Counted from the stretch's first letter, positions 26,187-34,771 are shown. The stretch is DNA of 64,000 nt from Bacillota bacterium (GCA_023433505.1 JAEZCO010000106.1:35228-99227), one strand, 5' to 3'. Notes: generated by a model from the sequence alone, not told the origin. Numbers and translations: made by a program.

Positions 26187-27077
26187 TTATAAAACATTTT
26201 TAGTAAATAATATTGCTGAAATAATAAAAACCAAAATAAGAGCTGGTAAAACTGTTTTAAAATACAGCACTACAAATTCCTTAAATATTTTATTTTGACT
26301 TATTCCTATTACGGTCATTACATCAAACAATTTTCGATGGGAGCAAAACCAATAATAGGAAAAGAATACGCAGAATGATATGAACGCCAAACAAATACAT
26401 ATTAGTAATAAAAACCCTGGAATTTCACCAAAAAAAACATTAATAATACCATAACTGCCCAAGTCGATTTGCCTTATATCTTTCTCGAATAGCGCCAAAG
26501 ACTTTTTAACATTCTTTTCAATTATGCCATCTAAATGATATAGTCCTGCATTATTATCTACCTCTGAGAAGCTATCAAGATTAACATATATAGAATAATC
26601 CAGCAGGCTGCTTCCCTTTTTACTTCCGGTTATTCCGATGACCTCATACGGGTGCCCGCCTATATCAATATAAGGACAATCATTGCTTTTATATACTCTA
26701 TCTGTTTGTTTGTTACCAATAACTGCAAGATATTTTTCTTTATATAAATCATTTTCGGTAAAGAATCTTCCACGAATAATAGGAGGCTCTTGGATATCTC
26801 CTTTGACTAGTACTCCTCGCAAATCTTCAAATTGTGTCAATTCTTTATATAAAATTGTGCCGCTTATACATTTTAAATATATCATTTTAATATCTTTATA
26901 AGTACTTATTTTTTTATTTATGCTGAAAGCTTGTCTGTTTGTACTATAATACCCATTATTTAACTTGTGTACTTCAATCAGTCTGCTGCTGATTGAAACT
27001 AGCGAAATAACTACCAAAAACAAAGCCAGTATACTAATATTCATCGCAATATCCGCAAATAAAACTCTTCTTTTCAC
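26187..27077 (-). CDS. FtsX-like permease, short (296 aa)
   Basis: N-terminal helix (about 12-32), an outer domain, and C-terminal helices at about 215-240 and 270-292. It ends right after the second of these, so the last helix of the usual four-helix FtsX layout is missing; the reading frame closes cleanly, without sign of a frameshift. The segment FDVMTVIGISQNKIFKEFVVLYF is the conserved coupling loop. The start is GTG at 27077, eight bases behind AAAGGGG. It is cotranscribed with the larger permease. Confidence 0.75.
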   Translation of the reverse strand: MKRRVLFADIAMNISILALFLVVISLVSISSRLIEVHKLNNGYYSTNRQAFSINKKISTYKDIKMIYLKCISGTILYKELTQFEDLRGVLVKGDIQEPPIIRGRFFTENDLYKEKYLAVIGNKQTDRVYKSNDCPYIDIGGHPYEVIGITGSKKGSSLLDYSIYVNLDSFSEVDNNAGLYHLDGIIEKNVKKSLALFEKDIRQIDLGSYGIINVFFGEIPGFLLLICICLAFISFCVFFSYYWFCSHRKLFDVMTVIGISQNKIFKEFVVLYFKTVLPALILVFIISAILFTKNVL

Positions 27078-27380
27078 GATTATTCCCCTTTAGTAACATT
27101 AATGTTTAGCAAAAAGACAAAACATCTCCTGCCTATTTCCCATTTTTCCCCATCTCCTTGTATGTGAAAAACGCCTTCCTTCTGGTATTGGAGTTGTCAA
27201 AGGGTGAAGTATCATATTTAGAGGTATCCAGTCCTTAAAATCACTTTTCCCCTGGCATAATAACGCGATAAAGGCAACTGCCACATCACTATTCTTATTG
27301 TTTCTATTGCCAAGCATTTATTCTCTGATGCCGGTCGTCTCGCCGAAATCAGCAACCTATTTTATCTTTTCACTCCTTAT
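27078..27380. other. 303-base gap inside the island, possible decayed reading frame
   Basis: No convincing gene. The reverse strand has an open frame of 72 codons (27317-27099) without a ribosome binding site and without a family I know. A neighbouring frame contains NTRRKAFFTYKEMGKNGK, so this may be a frameshifted fragment of a lost gene. It separates the secreted-protein gene at 27381-27803 from the permease genes and may hold a promoter for the latter. Confidence 0.3.
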
Positions 27381-27803
27381 TTAATAATTTTCTATATCAC
27401 TATAACTAACAAAACTCTCTGCTACCGAACCATTCTGGATTGCATAATAGTTTCCTCTTAACCGATAAGAATTGCCGCTTACTACATAATAATTTTGGGA
27501 AATACTTGTAAAGGTGCTTGTGCTACTGCTTGTCCATGTTTTAATTGTTTGCCACGTACTATTTTTATATTGTTGCAGTTCCAGGTCGACCTTTGTTTCA
27601 TATCCCGAATATGTTAACAAACTTGCTGTACAGGTGGCTTTACCGGCAGAATCAATATCAAGGTTTATACTGGCATCCCGCATACAAGTAAACATGGGGC
27701 TATAACTCTTATCGTCTCCCCTTTGTTCCGCATATACTATATTTATAAAAAACATTAAACACATTGATAAACACAGCACTATTAACAAAAACTTTTTATA
27801 CAT
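27381..27803 (-). CDS. Secreted two-cysteine, beta-rich protein, 140 aa
   Basis: The ATG at 27803 lies eight bases behind AAAGGAG. Signal peptide about 1-25 (cleavage after VYA). The mature domain (about 115 residues) has two cysteines (40 and 58), likely a disulfide, and alternating Thr/Ser/aromatic strands (KVDLELQQYKNSTWQTIKTW, then NSYRLRGNYYAI), which suggests a single Ig- or fibronectin-like fold. Family and function are unknown. It is encoded directly behind the anti-sigma gene with its own likely promoter (27833-27860), so it is the first candidate target or effector of the system. Confidence 0.7.
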   Translation of the reverse strand: MYKKFLLIVLCLSMCLMFFINIVYAEQRGDDKSYSPMFTCMRDASINLDIDSAGKATCTASLLTYSGYETKVDLELQQYKNSTWQTIKTWTSSSTSTFTSISQNYYVVSGNSYRLRGNYYAIQNGSVAESFVSYSDIENY

Positions 27804-27832
27804 AAAAATCACTCCTTTTAAAATTTGTTTAC

Positions 27833-27860
27833 AGTATAGTTAACCCAAAAAAGGAGTAAA
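27833..27860 (-). promoter_or_regulatory. Housekeeping-type promoter for the 140-aa secreted protein
   Basis: Reverse strand: -35 TTTACT (27855-27860), 16-base spacer, -10 TATACT (27833-27838). The -10 has five of six matches to TATAAT, the -35 four of six to TTGACA. It lies between the anti-sigma gene and the secreted-protein gene. Confidence 0.45.
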
Positions 27861-27884
27861 ATCTTACAGTCTTTTTGAATTTTT

Positions 27885-28598
27885 TTATTTTTTTATAATT
27901 TTTTCTGCAATTTTAATTATCTCTTCGGTTGGCAGATTGCTAAATATTCGAAAGATATTATTTTTATCGTGCCATACCAAGCTATTATCCTTTCCTTTTT
28001 CAACTAACAACCCATCATTCCCATTGATTCTTACTTTTTCACTATAAGCATTTTCTGTATCGATGCTTACCTTCGCAGAAATTGGCGAACATTGCAAAAT
28101 TATTTCCTGGTCATGATTATTACTAAATTTTATGAATAAAATATCCTCGTCCTTTATATTTTCAATACATTTAAAACCTTCCGGAACATATCCAAAGTTG
28201 ATATCTTCAAAATCTAAAGAAGAATCTTGCTTTTGTTTATCCTCAACCTTAATATCTGTATGAGTTTCCTGCATTTCAATGATGAAATTTAATATTTTTA
28301 CCCTAAAGGCCTCAACATTAAATACTACAATTGTAGTAACAGTAAAAATGATGGCAATCATGACGGCAATCCGTTTTGAATAATGTAAAAAAGTTTTATA
28401 CGTTTGCTTTCTGCGTTCTTTTTCAAATAATTTATTAATTTTCTTTTCAAAACCTTTTGAAAACTGCATTTGTTTTTTTAATTCTTCTTCGGATGGAATT
28501 TCCTCAAGTTCTTTTTCTGCATATGATTCCATTGCACCTTCCAATACAATATCAAATATCCGGTCTTGCATATTATTAGCAAAACTACGCTCTCTCAA
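27885..28598 (-). CDS. Membrane anti-sigma factor-like protein
   Basis: 237 residues. A cytoplasmic N-terminal part (1-75) carries the EEIPSEEEL and FSKGFEKKINKLFEKE pattern seen in clostridial ECF anti-sigma factors, one transmembrane helix follows (about 77-100, RIAVMIAIIFTVTTIVVF), and the outer domain (about 130-237) resembles DUF4367 sensors (FGYVPEGFKCIEN, then NGNDGLLVEKG). It has no zinc-binding HxxxCxxC motif. It begins with TTG at 28598, nine bases after AAGGAGG, inside the sigma gene (14-base overlap), so the two are coupled. It should hold the sigma factor at the membrane until a signal releases it. Confidence 0.82.
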   Translation of the reverse strand: MRERSFANNMQDRIFDIVLEGAMESYAEKELEEIPSEEELKKQMQFSKGFEKKINKLFEKERRKQTYKTFLHYSKRIAVMIAIIFTVTTIVVFNVEAFRVKILNFIIEMQETHTDIKVEDKQKQDSSLDFEDINFGYVPEGFKCIENIKDEDILFIKFSNNHDQEIILQCSPISAKVSIDTENAYSEKVRINGNDGLLVEKGKDNSLVWHDKNNIFRIFSNLPTEEIIKIAEKIIKK

Positions 28599-29148
28599 TT
28601 TTTATTTCCTCCTTCCCTAAAACGTTTATCAGATTTCCTTTGGCACGGCTTATTCTCACACTGACATTATCTTTTGATATTTTCAGAATATTTGATATTT
28701 CCTCAACTGTATATCCATGATAGTACCTTAACATAAGCACATCCGAATAGTTGGTATTCAATTGACTGATTGCATCTAAAATAATATTAATCCCTTCCTG
28801 CTCTAAAAGAATCTCCAGAGGTGTAGTAACGCTATAGGTCATATATGTATGCTCCTCATCATCTAAAGAGTAAAGGTTAGTTAAGCGGTTTTTGCGATGA
28901 TTGTATATGTCCAAAGATACATTTCTTGTAACAATAGCTAGAAAAGACCTCGTTTTATTACAGTTATCTTCATTTATTTTTCCTAAATTATCAATAATCC
29001 TTAGAAAAGCCTCATGAACAGCATCTTCCGCCAGCTGCCGGTCTTTTAAAATATTCAATGCTACGCCAAGCATTGTATATCGGTAGCTATTGTATAATCT
29101 TTCTGCTTTCAATCTATCCTTTACATTTTCTATTACAAAAAAAAGCAC
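28585..29148 (-). CDS. RNA polymerase ECF-type sigma factor
   Basis: About 187 residues. Region 2 (LYNSYRYTMLGVALNILKDRQLAEDAVHEAFLR) and region 4 with helix-turn-helix (DVLMLRYYHGYTVEEISNILKIS, VSVRISRAKGNL) are complete. I place the start at GTG 29148, giving the family-typical MLFFVIEN, eleven bases behind GGGG; a GTG at 29169 is the alternative. It lies about 70 bases behind an ECF promoter (29217-29241), so it probably activates its own gene. It is coupled to the anti-sigma gene downstream. Confidence 0.88.
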   Translation of the reverse strand: MLFFVIENVKDRLKAERLYNSYRYTMLGVALNILKDRQLAEDAVHEAFLRIIDNLGKINEDNCNKTRSFLAIVTRNVSLDIYNHRKNRLTNLYSLDDEEHTYMTYSVTTPLEILLEQEGINIILDAISQLNTNYSDVLMLRYYHGYTVEEISNILKISKDNVSVRISRAKGNLINVLGKEEIKIERA

Positions 29149-29216
29149 AGTGTCTTCATCCCCTATCACTCTATTGCCCTATTCTCATGCTTTACATCTA
29201 TGCATATGCTTATTAA

Positions 29217-29241
29217 GACGAAAAAATATGGAAAAAGTTTC
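29217..29241 (-). promoter_or_regulatory. ECF sigma-factor promoter of the sigma/anti-sigma genes
   Basis: Reverse strand: -35 GAAAC (29237-29241), a 16-base T-rich spacer, and -10 CGTC (29217-29220). Both boxes and spacing match the general ECF promoter pattern (AAC ... CGT). It indicates autoregulation by the ECF sigma factor encoded just downstream. Confidence 0.7.
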
Positions 29242-29298
29242 ATAAACATCCATCAGAAGATATTAAATATTTCAGTATTTCTTTGAAAATAATTTCCT

Positions 29299-29454
29299 CT
29301 ATTCTTTGTTAAGGATCTTCCGTATTGCATCTTCATGCTCTTTTGAAAATTCTCTCGCTTCCGGCTCAGGTATATTCCTTCCCAGTTCTTCTGCGGCTAT
29401 AGAAGCGGCTTCGCTTATTAAATCACCAAATTTCTCATATTGGATTTCGCTCAT
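29299..29454 (-). CDS. 51-aa protein resembling an anti-sigma N-terminal module
   Basis: Small gene upstream of the sigma factor, from an ATG at 29454 behind GAGGGTG to the stop at 29299-29301. The sequence ends EAREFSKEHEDAIRKILNKE. It aligns by eye with residues near 15-55 of the anti-sigma factor (EELKKQMQFSKGFEKKINKL): an acidic helix with EEL-x-x-IP, then FSKxxExxIxKxLxKE. It has no membrane helix. It could be a soluble partial mimic that binds the sigma factor, or a remnant of a duplicated anti-sigma gene. Its promoter is not obvious. Confidence 0.6.
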   Translation of the reverse strand: MSEIQYEKFGDLISEAASIAAEELGRNIPEPEAREFSKEHEDAIRKILNKE

Positions 29455-29623
29455 TTTACACCCTCATTCTCCAATACCTGCGATAGCATTTTTCTTAGTC
29501 TGCTTTTATTGTAAGCTTTTAGCGACATCTACATATATAATAACCATGAAATTTTATGTTCTGGGACAATTATTTTTATAAGTTCTATGCAAATTGTTAA
29601 TTATTTTACAGAGGACTATTCAG

Positions 29624-29661
29624 ACAAAATAAGAAGGATGGCCCGCTATTGTGGCCATCCT
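29624..29661 (-). terminator. Intrinsic terminator of thrC
   Basis: Reverse strand: AGGATGGCC/GGCCATCCT stem (29635-29643 with 29653-29661) followed by TCTTATTTTG. It lies directly after the thrC stop. The gap 29455-29623 towards the 51-aa gene holds no other gene. Confidence 0.8.
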
Positions 29662-29668
29662 ATGTTTG

Positions 29669-31168
29669 TTAAACACCTAAGATTCTTTTTACCTGATCAG
29701 GCATTTCCGATTTGCCGCAAATCGTCTTGTGCAGTATCTCTTTCCTGTCAAGGCCCGACAAGCCCTCCGGAACAGGTATGCCGCACCTTTCCGATAGCAC
29801 CTCCAGCAGCTCAAACTCGCTCTTATCCCGGATGGTCTCTTCTCCAAAGATGGCTTTGACGACGCTCTCGTTAAATTTAAATGGACTGGCAGTGGAAACC
29901 ACAATGGTCTTGGTGATATCTCCCGTAGAAATAACGTACTTATCATATACATCGATTCCGACCGCCGTGTGGGTATCCACCACGTAATCGTAATCCCGGT
30001 AGATGCTTTCGATGGTCTTCAAAGTCTCGTTCTGGTCGGTATAAGCCCCCCAGAAAATCTCAGCCACCTTTTTCCGGGTCTCCTGGTTTACGGAATAGGC
30101 TCCCGTATGCTTCAGCTTTTCCATCCAGCCGTTGATCAGCTCGGCATCGTGCTCCGTCAGTTCGAAGAGCAGCCGTTCAAGATTGCTTGAAATCAGGATA
30201 TCCATTGACGGGGAAACTGTCTTTTTAAATTCCCGGTTGCGGTCATAAACACCGGTATGGATAAAATCAGTAAGCACATTATTATCATTGGACGCACAAA
30301 TAAGCTTGTTTATGGGCAATCCCATCTCCCTTGCATAATATGCCGCCAGAATATTGCCGAAATTCCCTGTGGGTACTGTGAAATTAACTCTCTCTCCTAA
30401 ATAGATCTCTCCGGTCCTAATCAGGTCCGCATAGGCGGAAAAATAATAAACGATTTGAGGAACCAGTCTTCCCCAATTAATCGAGTTTGCTGAAGAAAAT
30501 TTGAAACCCTTCCGGTTGATATCCTCATTGATCTCCTGGTCTGCAAAAATGGCCTTAACCCCATTCTGCGCATCGTCGAAATTACCTGCAACCCCAATGG
30601 AATAGACGTTTCCACCCTGCTGCGTAACCATTTGCATCTTTTGCACTTCACTGACGCCGTTTTCAGGATAAAAAACGATTATCTGTGTCCCCTTTACATC
30701 GCTAAAGCCCTCTAACGCAGCTTTACCGGTGTCTCCCGAGGTTGCGACCAGTATCACGATCTCATCCGTCTCCCCTGTTTTCTTCATTGCCTTTACCAGC
30801 AGATGGGGAAGAATCTGGAGAGCCATATCCTTAAATGCACAGGTTGGGCCATGCCAGAGTTCCAGTATATAAACATGCTCATTCATTTTGATCAGGGGAG
30901 CCGCATCGTCGGTTCCGAATTTCGCCGACGTATACGCATTATTTACACAATCGGCAATTTCTTCATCTGTATAATCATCAAGAAAATATTTCAATATTTT
31001 TATGGCCCTGCCGCGATAATCCAAGTCCGCCAATTTTCCGATTTCATCCAGGGATATTTTCACCGTCCGGTCAGGAACAAACAAACCTCCGTCAGGCGCT
31101 ATCCCCATTTTAATGGCGGCCGCCGATAGCAGCGACCCCAGTCCGCCGCGAGTACTTTGATATTGCAT
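29669..31168 (-). CDS. thrC: Threonine synthase
   Basis: 499 residues. Converts O-phosphohomoserine to threonine using pyridoxal phosphate; the PLP lysine lies in HGPTCAFKDMALQ. The N-terminal QYQSTRGG and NWGRLVPQIVYY are family hallmarks of the longer ThrC type. The ATG at 31168 follows GGAGG by five bases; an upstream extension would pass through the ribosome site. A hairpin with T-run (31216-31236) lies 50 bases before the start. The gene is flanked by an own terminator, so it is monocistronic and separate from the aspartate kinase gene at 45988. Confidence 0.96.
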   Translation of the reverse strand: MQYQSTRGGLGSLLSAAAIKMGIAPDGGLFVPDRTVKISLDEIGKLADLDYRGRAIKILKYFLDDYTDEEIADCVNNAYTSAKFGTDDAAPLIKMNEHVYILELWHGPTCAFKDMALQILPHLLVKAMKKTGETDEIVILVATSGDTGKAALEGFSDVKGTQIIVFYPENGVSEVQKMQMVTQQGGNVYSIGVAGNFDDAQNGVKAIFADQEINEDINRKGFKFSSANSINWGRLVPQIVYYFSAYADLIRTGEIYLGERVNFTVPTGNFGNILAAYYAREMGLPINKLICASNDNNVLTDFIHTGVYDRNREFKKTVSPSMDILISSNLERLLFELTEHDAELINGWMEKLKHTGAYSVNQETRKKVAEIFWGAYTDQNETLKTIESIYRDYDYVVDTHTAVGIDVYDKYVISTGDITKTIVVSTASPFKFNESVVKAIFGEETIRDKSEFELLEVLSERCGIPVPEGLSGLDRKEILHKTICGKSEMPDQVKRILGV

Positions 31169-31215
31169 TCTAACCTCCACGTCTCTAAAAACCAATTTGC
31201 ATACGATGTTTAACG

Positions 31216-31236
31216 TAAAAAAGGCATCTTGCCTTT
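31216..31236 (-). terminator. Hairpin with T-run before thrC: terminator or attenuator
   Basis: Reverse strand: AAAGGCA-aga-TGCCTTT followed by TTTT. It ends about 45 bases before the thrC start. It may be the terminator of the patatin-like gene upstream. If the A+T-rich stretch around 31240-31285 is the thrC promoter, the hairpin would instead lie in the thrC leader and act as an attenuator. Confidence 0.7.
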
Positions 31237-31330
31237 AACTATATAAATAATAATACAAAAAGGTTAAAAAGAAAAGAAAAAGTTCGATGCCATAGCCCAG
31301 CCAGCGCGCTGCCCGGCAGCTTGCCGATAT

Positions 31331-32497
31331 TCACCCATGCAGCCTCGCCTGCCATTTGCGTCCTATCCGATAGCCATAGGGCAAATAGCTCAACGCCTTG
31401 CGGCTGGTTTTTCCCATACTGTCCAGCAGCGTCATTGCCGCTGTTTTTCCTGAATTGTACAGACGGAGCTTATCTTGTTCAGACAAATCAAAATCAAGGA
31501 ACCCAATATTTTTTGCGTCAATTTCTCCTATGGGCATATTTGGAGATACCGTCTTAGAAGCACCCTCCTGGCTGGCCTCAGCCGGCTGGTTCATTACAGG
31601 ATTCTTTCCCTTTGCACCGGTGTCGTGTATGGAAGAGATAAGATTCTGGACGATATTCAACGGAGAATCAATACCAAACAGCTTGTTTTCGCCGGTATTC
31701 AGCCTGTATCCCAAGGCTCTTCCCTCTTCCGGCAAAAGCCAGCCTGGAAACGGGTCAAGAACACCGCCGTCTACAAGGCTATGGACCTTGCTTTTTCCGC
31801 CTTCAGTCCTGACCAGCTCCACCGGTTTGAAGGCAAACGGCACTGCCGTGCTGATCCGCACCGCTTTGGCCACTTCAAATTTGTCGGGGTCTATGCCGTA
31901 AAAGGCCAGGTCGTCCGGCAGTACCACCACTTTGACCCGGTTACAGTCGACTCCGGTCATCCGTATTTTATAGCCCCCCGGATTCCGTCCGTCCGCCTTG
32001 CCGTTCCGGAGATCGCCAAAGGTCCTGATCCCTTTGGCCGCAAGTGTTTTTGAAACCCACTCCTCCAGGAGGTCGCCGTCAAACAAACAGCCTTCTTTCG
32101 CCAGAGTAGCCAGGCTTTTTATTATACCCGGCTTGCCTCTCCCGTTGTTCTCAGGGAAACCGTTTTGCAGCCTTGACGCAAGGAATTCAAGGACATTGGG
32201 CAGGTCTTTGCCATGGCTTGCCGTATATTCCATAAACCGTTTTATTGCAGGAACCTTCTCATAAAGCTTGTCGGCCTGTATTCCGGTAAAATCAAACCTG
32301 GCCATGGCCTCGTACATACCGGCCGCATTATAGCCCGCCGCCGCTAGCGCTCCCGCCATGGAGCCTGCGGAAACACCTGCAATATTGCCCGGAATATAGC
32401 CCCTTTCTTCCATTACATCAAAGGCTCCAATATAAGCAATCCCCCTGACTCCTCCGCCGCCCATGGCAATATTAACTACCTCGCCGGACCTTTTCAT
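31331..32497 (-). CDS. Patatin-like phospholipase
   Basis: 388 residues. The patatin set is complete: glycine-rich oxyanion loop GGGGVRG (14-20), nucleophile elbow GVSAG (about 43-47) and catalytic aspartate in LVDGGVLDPFP. It has no signal peptide, so it acts in the cytoplasm or at the inner membrane face on lipid acyl esters. The start is ATG at 32497, ten bases after GGGAG; a GTG at 32506 touches the site. It is transcribed alone or with thrC. Confidence 0.9.
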   Translation of the reverse strand: MKRSGEVVNIAMGGGGVRGIAYIGAFDVMEERGYIPGNIAGVSAGSMAGALAAAGYNAAGMYEAMARFDFTGIQADKLYEKVPAIKRFMEYTASHGKDLPNVLEFLASRLQNGFPENNGRGKPGIIKSLATLAKEGCLFDGDLLEEWVSKTLAAKGIRTFGDLRNGKADGRNPGGYKIRMTGVDCNRVKVVVLPDDLAFYGIDPDKFEVAKAVRISTAVPFAFKPVELVRTEGGKSKVHSLVDGGVLDPFPGWLLPEEGRALGYRLNTGENKLFGIDSPLNIVQNLISSIHDTGAKGKNPVMNQPAEASQEGASKTVSPNMPIGEIDAKNIGFLDFDLSEQDKLRLYNSGKTAAMTLLDSMGKTSRKALSYLPYGYRIGRKWQARLHG

Positions 32498-32767
32498 ACG
32501 AACCACGCTCCCAGTACATCGCTACTATATATAATATATAAAAAAAGCATTTCTTTGGTGCGAAGTGGGGAAAACACAAATTAGCGGCAATGGATTCAAC
32601 GTTGACTTCGTTTGCAGCCGGGGTCGGACAATGGTCCTGATTCACCATTTTTCGACAAATAATCTTATATTATTACATTATTTTATTTAATTCGTCAACG
32701 CTTTATGGTATCATAGTAAATGTTTACATTCTTGCCATACCAAATATTTGCATGATGGAGGTAGCAT

Positions 32768-34771
32768 ATGAAAATTTTACACACCTTAAAATTCAGGCTC
32801 ATCCTTACTTTATTATGTGTTGCACTTATCCCTATCGCGGGTCTTTCTCTTTTTCAGTTGAATCAGCTCAATTCCCTGACCCTGGAAGACATCAAGGATA
32901 AGGAGATGGAAATTGCCAATGCAAATGTTTCAAGGATCAATACCCTCGTTGACAACAAGACTTCACAGTTAAAAGAAATGCTGAACCTCTATCCCGAATT
33001 TAAAACCATGAGTACCGACCAGATATTGTCCATATTGAAAGTCATCAATCAAAGCGACGCGGAGGTCGAAACATCCGTCGCCACAGACAAAGACGGAAAC
33101 TCGCTGAATGATAATAACTTTAAATTAACAAGCATCACGGACAGGGACTATTATAAAGAAGCTAAAGAAAAGAAGGCGCCGGTGGTAAGCGATGTGATCG
33201 TAAGCAAATCAACAGGGAACCAGGCGATCTGCATCGCAGTTCCGCTGCTTGATAAAACGAATAACTTTCAAGGCTTGATTATGAGTGTGGTGAGTATAAA
33301 GGCTCTGGAAGACAGTCTTGGGAAGGTGAAGGTTGAAAATACCGGCTATGCTTTCTTACTCTCTGAAAAAGGAGATTTTATATTCCACCCCGACAAGAAT
33401 TACATAGGAAAAAGTTATAAGGAATATGCGAAAAATCAAAGCACGGAAAAAGCTTTCAGCGAAAACATCTTGTCACAAAACGAAGGCTTTCTGAAGTTTA
33501 CGGACGCCAATGGCATCGAAGAAATCATATCCTATTCGACCGTACCGTCAACGGGCTGGAAAATAGTCATATCCGTACCCTCCTCGGAGGTATTTTCCGA
33601 ACTGAATAAATCGGTCAAAGCTGCATATATTCTAATTCTTGCAGCCGCAATCGCAATAATTCTCATCTCCGTTTTTATGGCTGATTTCATCGCAAAGCCG
33701 ATTAAACTGGCCGCAAAGCATTTAAACGGGATGGCCAATGCAGATTTTACCCAGCAATTGCCCGCAAAATTCCTTAAAAGAAAGGATGAAGTCGGATTAC
33801 TTGCAAAATCCATTGACACCATGAGTACTTCCATCCGGTCAGTTCTGCACGATGTCATCGATGAGGCGGGAAATGTGAAGGAGAATGTCAAGGTTTCCTC
33901 CCAGAACCTCTCGGATCTGGCCTTACACATCGAGGATGTGTCGGCGACTACAGAAGAAATGTCTGCAGGAATGGAGGAAACGGCGGCATCCGCCGAGCAG
34001 ATGAACGCCACTTCCGGAGAAATCGAAGGCGCAGTTGAAGCCATGGCATTCAAAGCACAGCACGGCTCAGCAATCGTTGAGGAAGTCAGCAAACGCGCGC
34101 AGAGTCTCAAGGAAAATGCAGTGGTTTCCCAGAAGTCGGCACAGGAAATGCGCAACGAAATAGACACGGAGATGCGAGCTTCCATTGAACAGTCAAAAGC
34201 TGTAGAGAAGATTAACCTTCTGGCAGGTTCCATACTGCAAATTACCTCCCAAACCAACCTCCTTGCGTTAAATGCAGCCATTGAAGCCGCAAGAGCGGGT
34301 GAAGCAGGCAGAGGCTTTGCAATTGTAGCGGATGAAATCCGTAAATTGGCAGAAGATTCGAAAAACACGGTTACTGAGATCCAGGGAGTTACAAAGCTTG
34401 TGGTAAATTCGGTAAAGAGTTTGACCCAGAATTCGGAGAAAGCTTTGAAATTTATTGATACGACAGTGATTCAGGACTATAAATCCATGGTGGACACAGG
34501 AGAACAATATTACAAGGATGCCGAAGCTATCAATGAGCTGGTGGCAGACTTCAGCGCCACTGCCGAGGAACTGGCGGCCTCCATACAGAACATGGTAAAG
34601 GCGATTAATGAGGTCACCATATCCAATAACGAAGGCGCACAAGGTACGCAGAATATTGCCGAAAAGTCCACCAACATCATGCAAATGGCCGGCAAAGTCT
34701 CGGAGTTGATAAAAGAAACGGAGCATAATTCGGAAAGACTCACCGCCAGTGTGGCAAAATTCAAAATATAA
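32768..34771 (+). CDS. Methyl-accepting chemotaxis protein (dCache type)
   Basis: 667 residues: membrane helix (about 10-30), outer dCache ligand domain (about 35-275, with VVSDVIVSKSTGNQAICIAVPL), second helix (about 282-305), HAMP (306-360) and the cytoplasmic signalling domain with the conserved hairpin tip around ITSQTNLLALNAAIEAARAGEAGRGFAIVADEIRKLAED. It senses a small external ligand and controls CheA. A strong terminator follows. It is unlinked to other chemotaxis genes here, as is common for receptors. Confidence 0.95.
   Translation: MKILHTLKFRLILTLLCVALIPIAGLSLFQLNQLNSLTLEDIKDKEMEIANANVSRINTLVDNKTSQLKEMLNLYPEFKTMSTDQILSILKVINQSDAEVETSVATDKDGNSLNDNNFKLTSITDRDYYKEAKEKKAPVVSDVIVSKSTGNQAICIAVPLLDKTNNFQGLIMSVVSIKALEDSLGKVKVENTGYAFLLSEKGDFIFHPDKNYIGKSYKEYAKNQSTEKAFSENILSQNEGFLKFTDANGIEEIISYSTVPSTGWKIVISVPSSEVFSELNKSVKAAYILILAAAIAIILISVFMADFIAKPIKLAAKHLNGMANADFTQQLPAKFLKRKDEVGLLAKSIDTMSTSIRSVLHDVIDEAGNVKENVKVSSQNLSDLALHIEDVSATTEEMSAGMEETAASAEQMNATSGEIEGAVEAMAFKAQHGSAIVEEVSKRAQSLKENAVVSQKSAQEMRNEIDTEMRASIEQSKAVEKINLLAGSILQITSQTNLLALNAAIEAARAGEAGRGFAIVADEIRKLAEDSKNTVTEIQGVTKLVVNSVKSLTQNSEKALKFIDTTVIQDYKSMVDTGEQYYKDAEAINELVADFSATAEELAASIQNMVKAINEVTISNNEGAQGTQNIAEKSTNIMQMAGKVSELIKETEHNSERLTASVAKFKI

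Noticed and set aside
33532..34368. 278-codon reverse frame inside the chemoreceptor
   Set aside because: Serine/alanine-rich shadow of the coiled-coil signalling domain.
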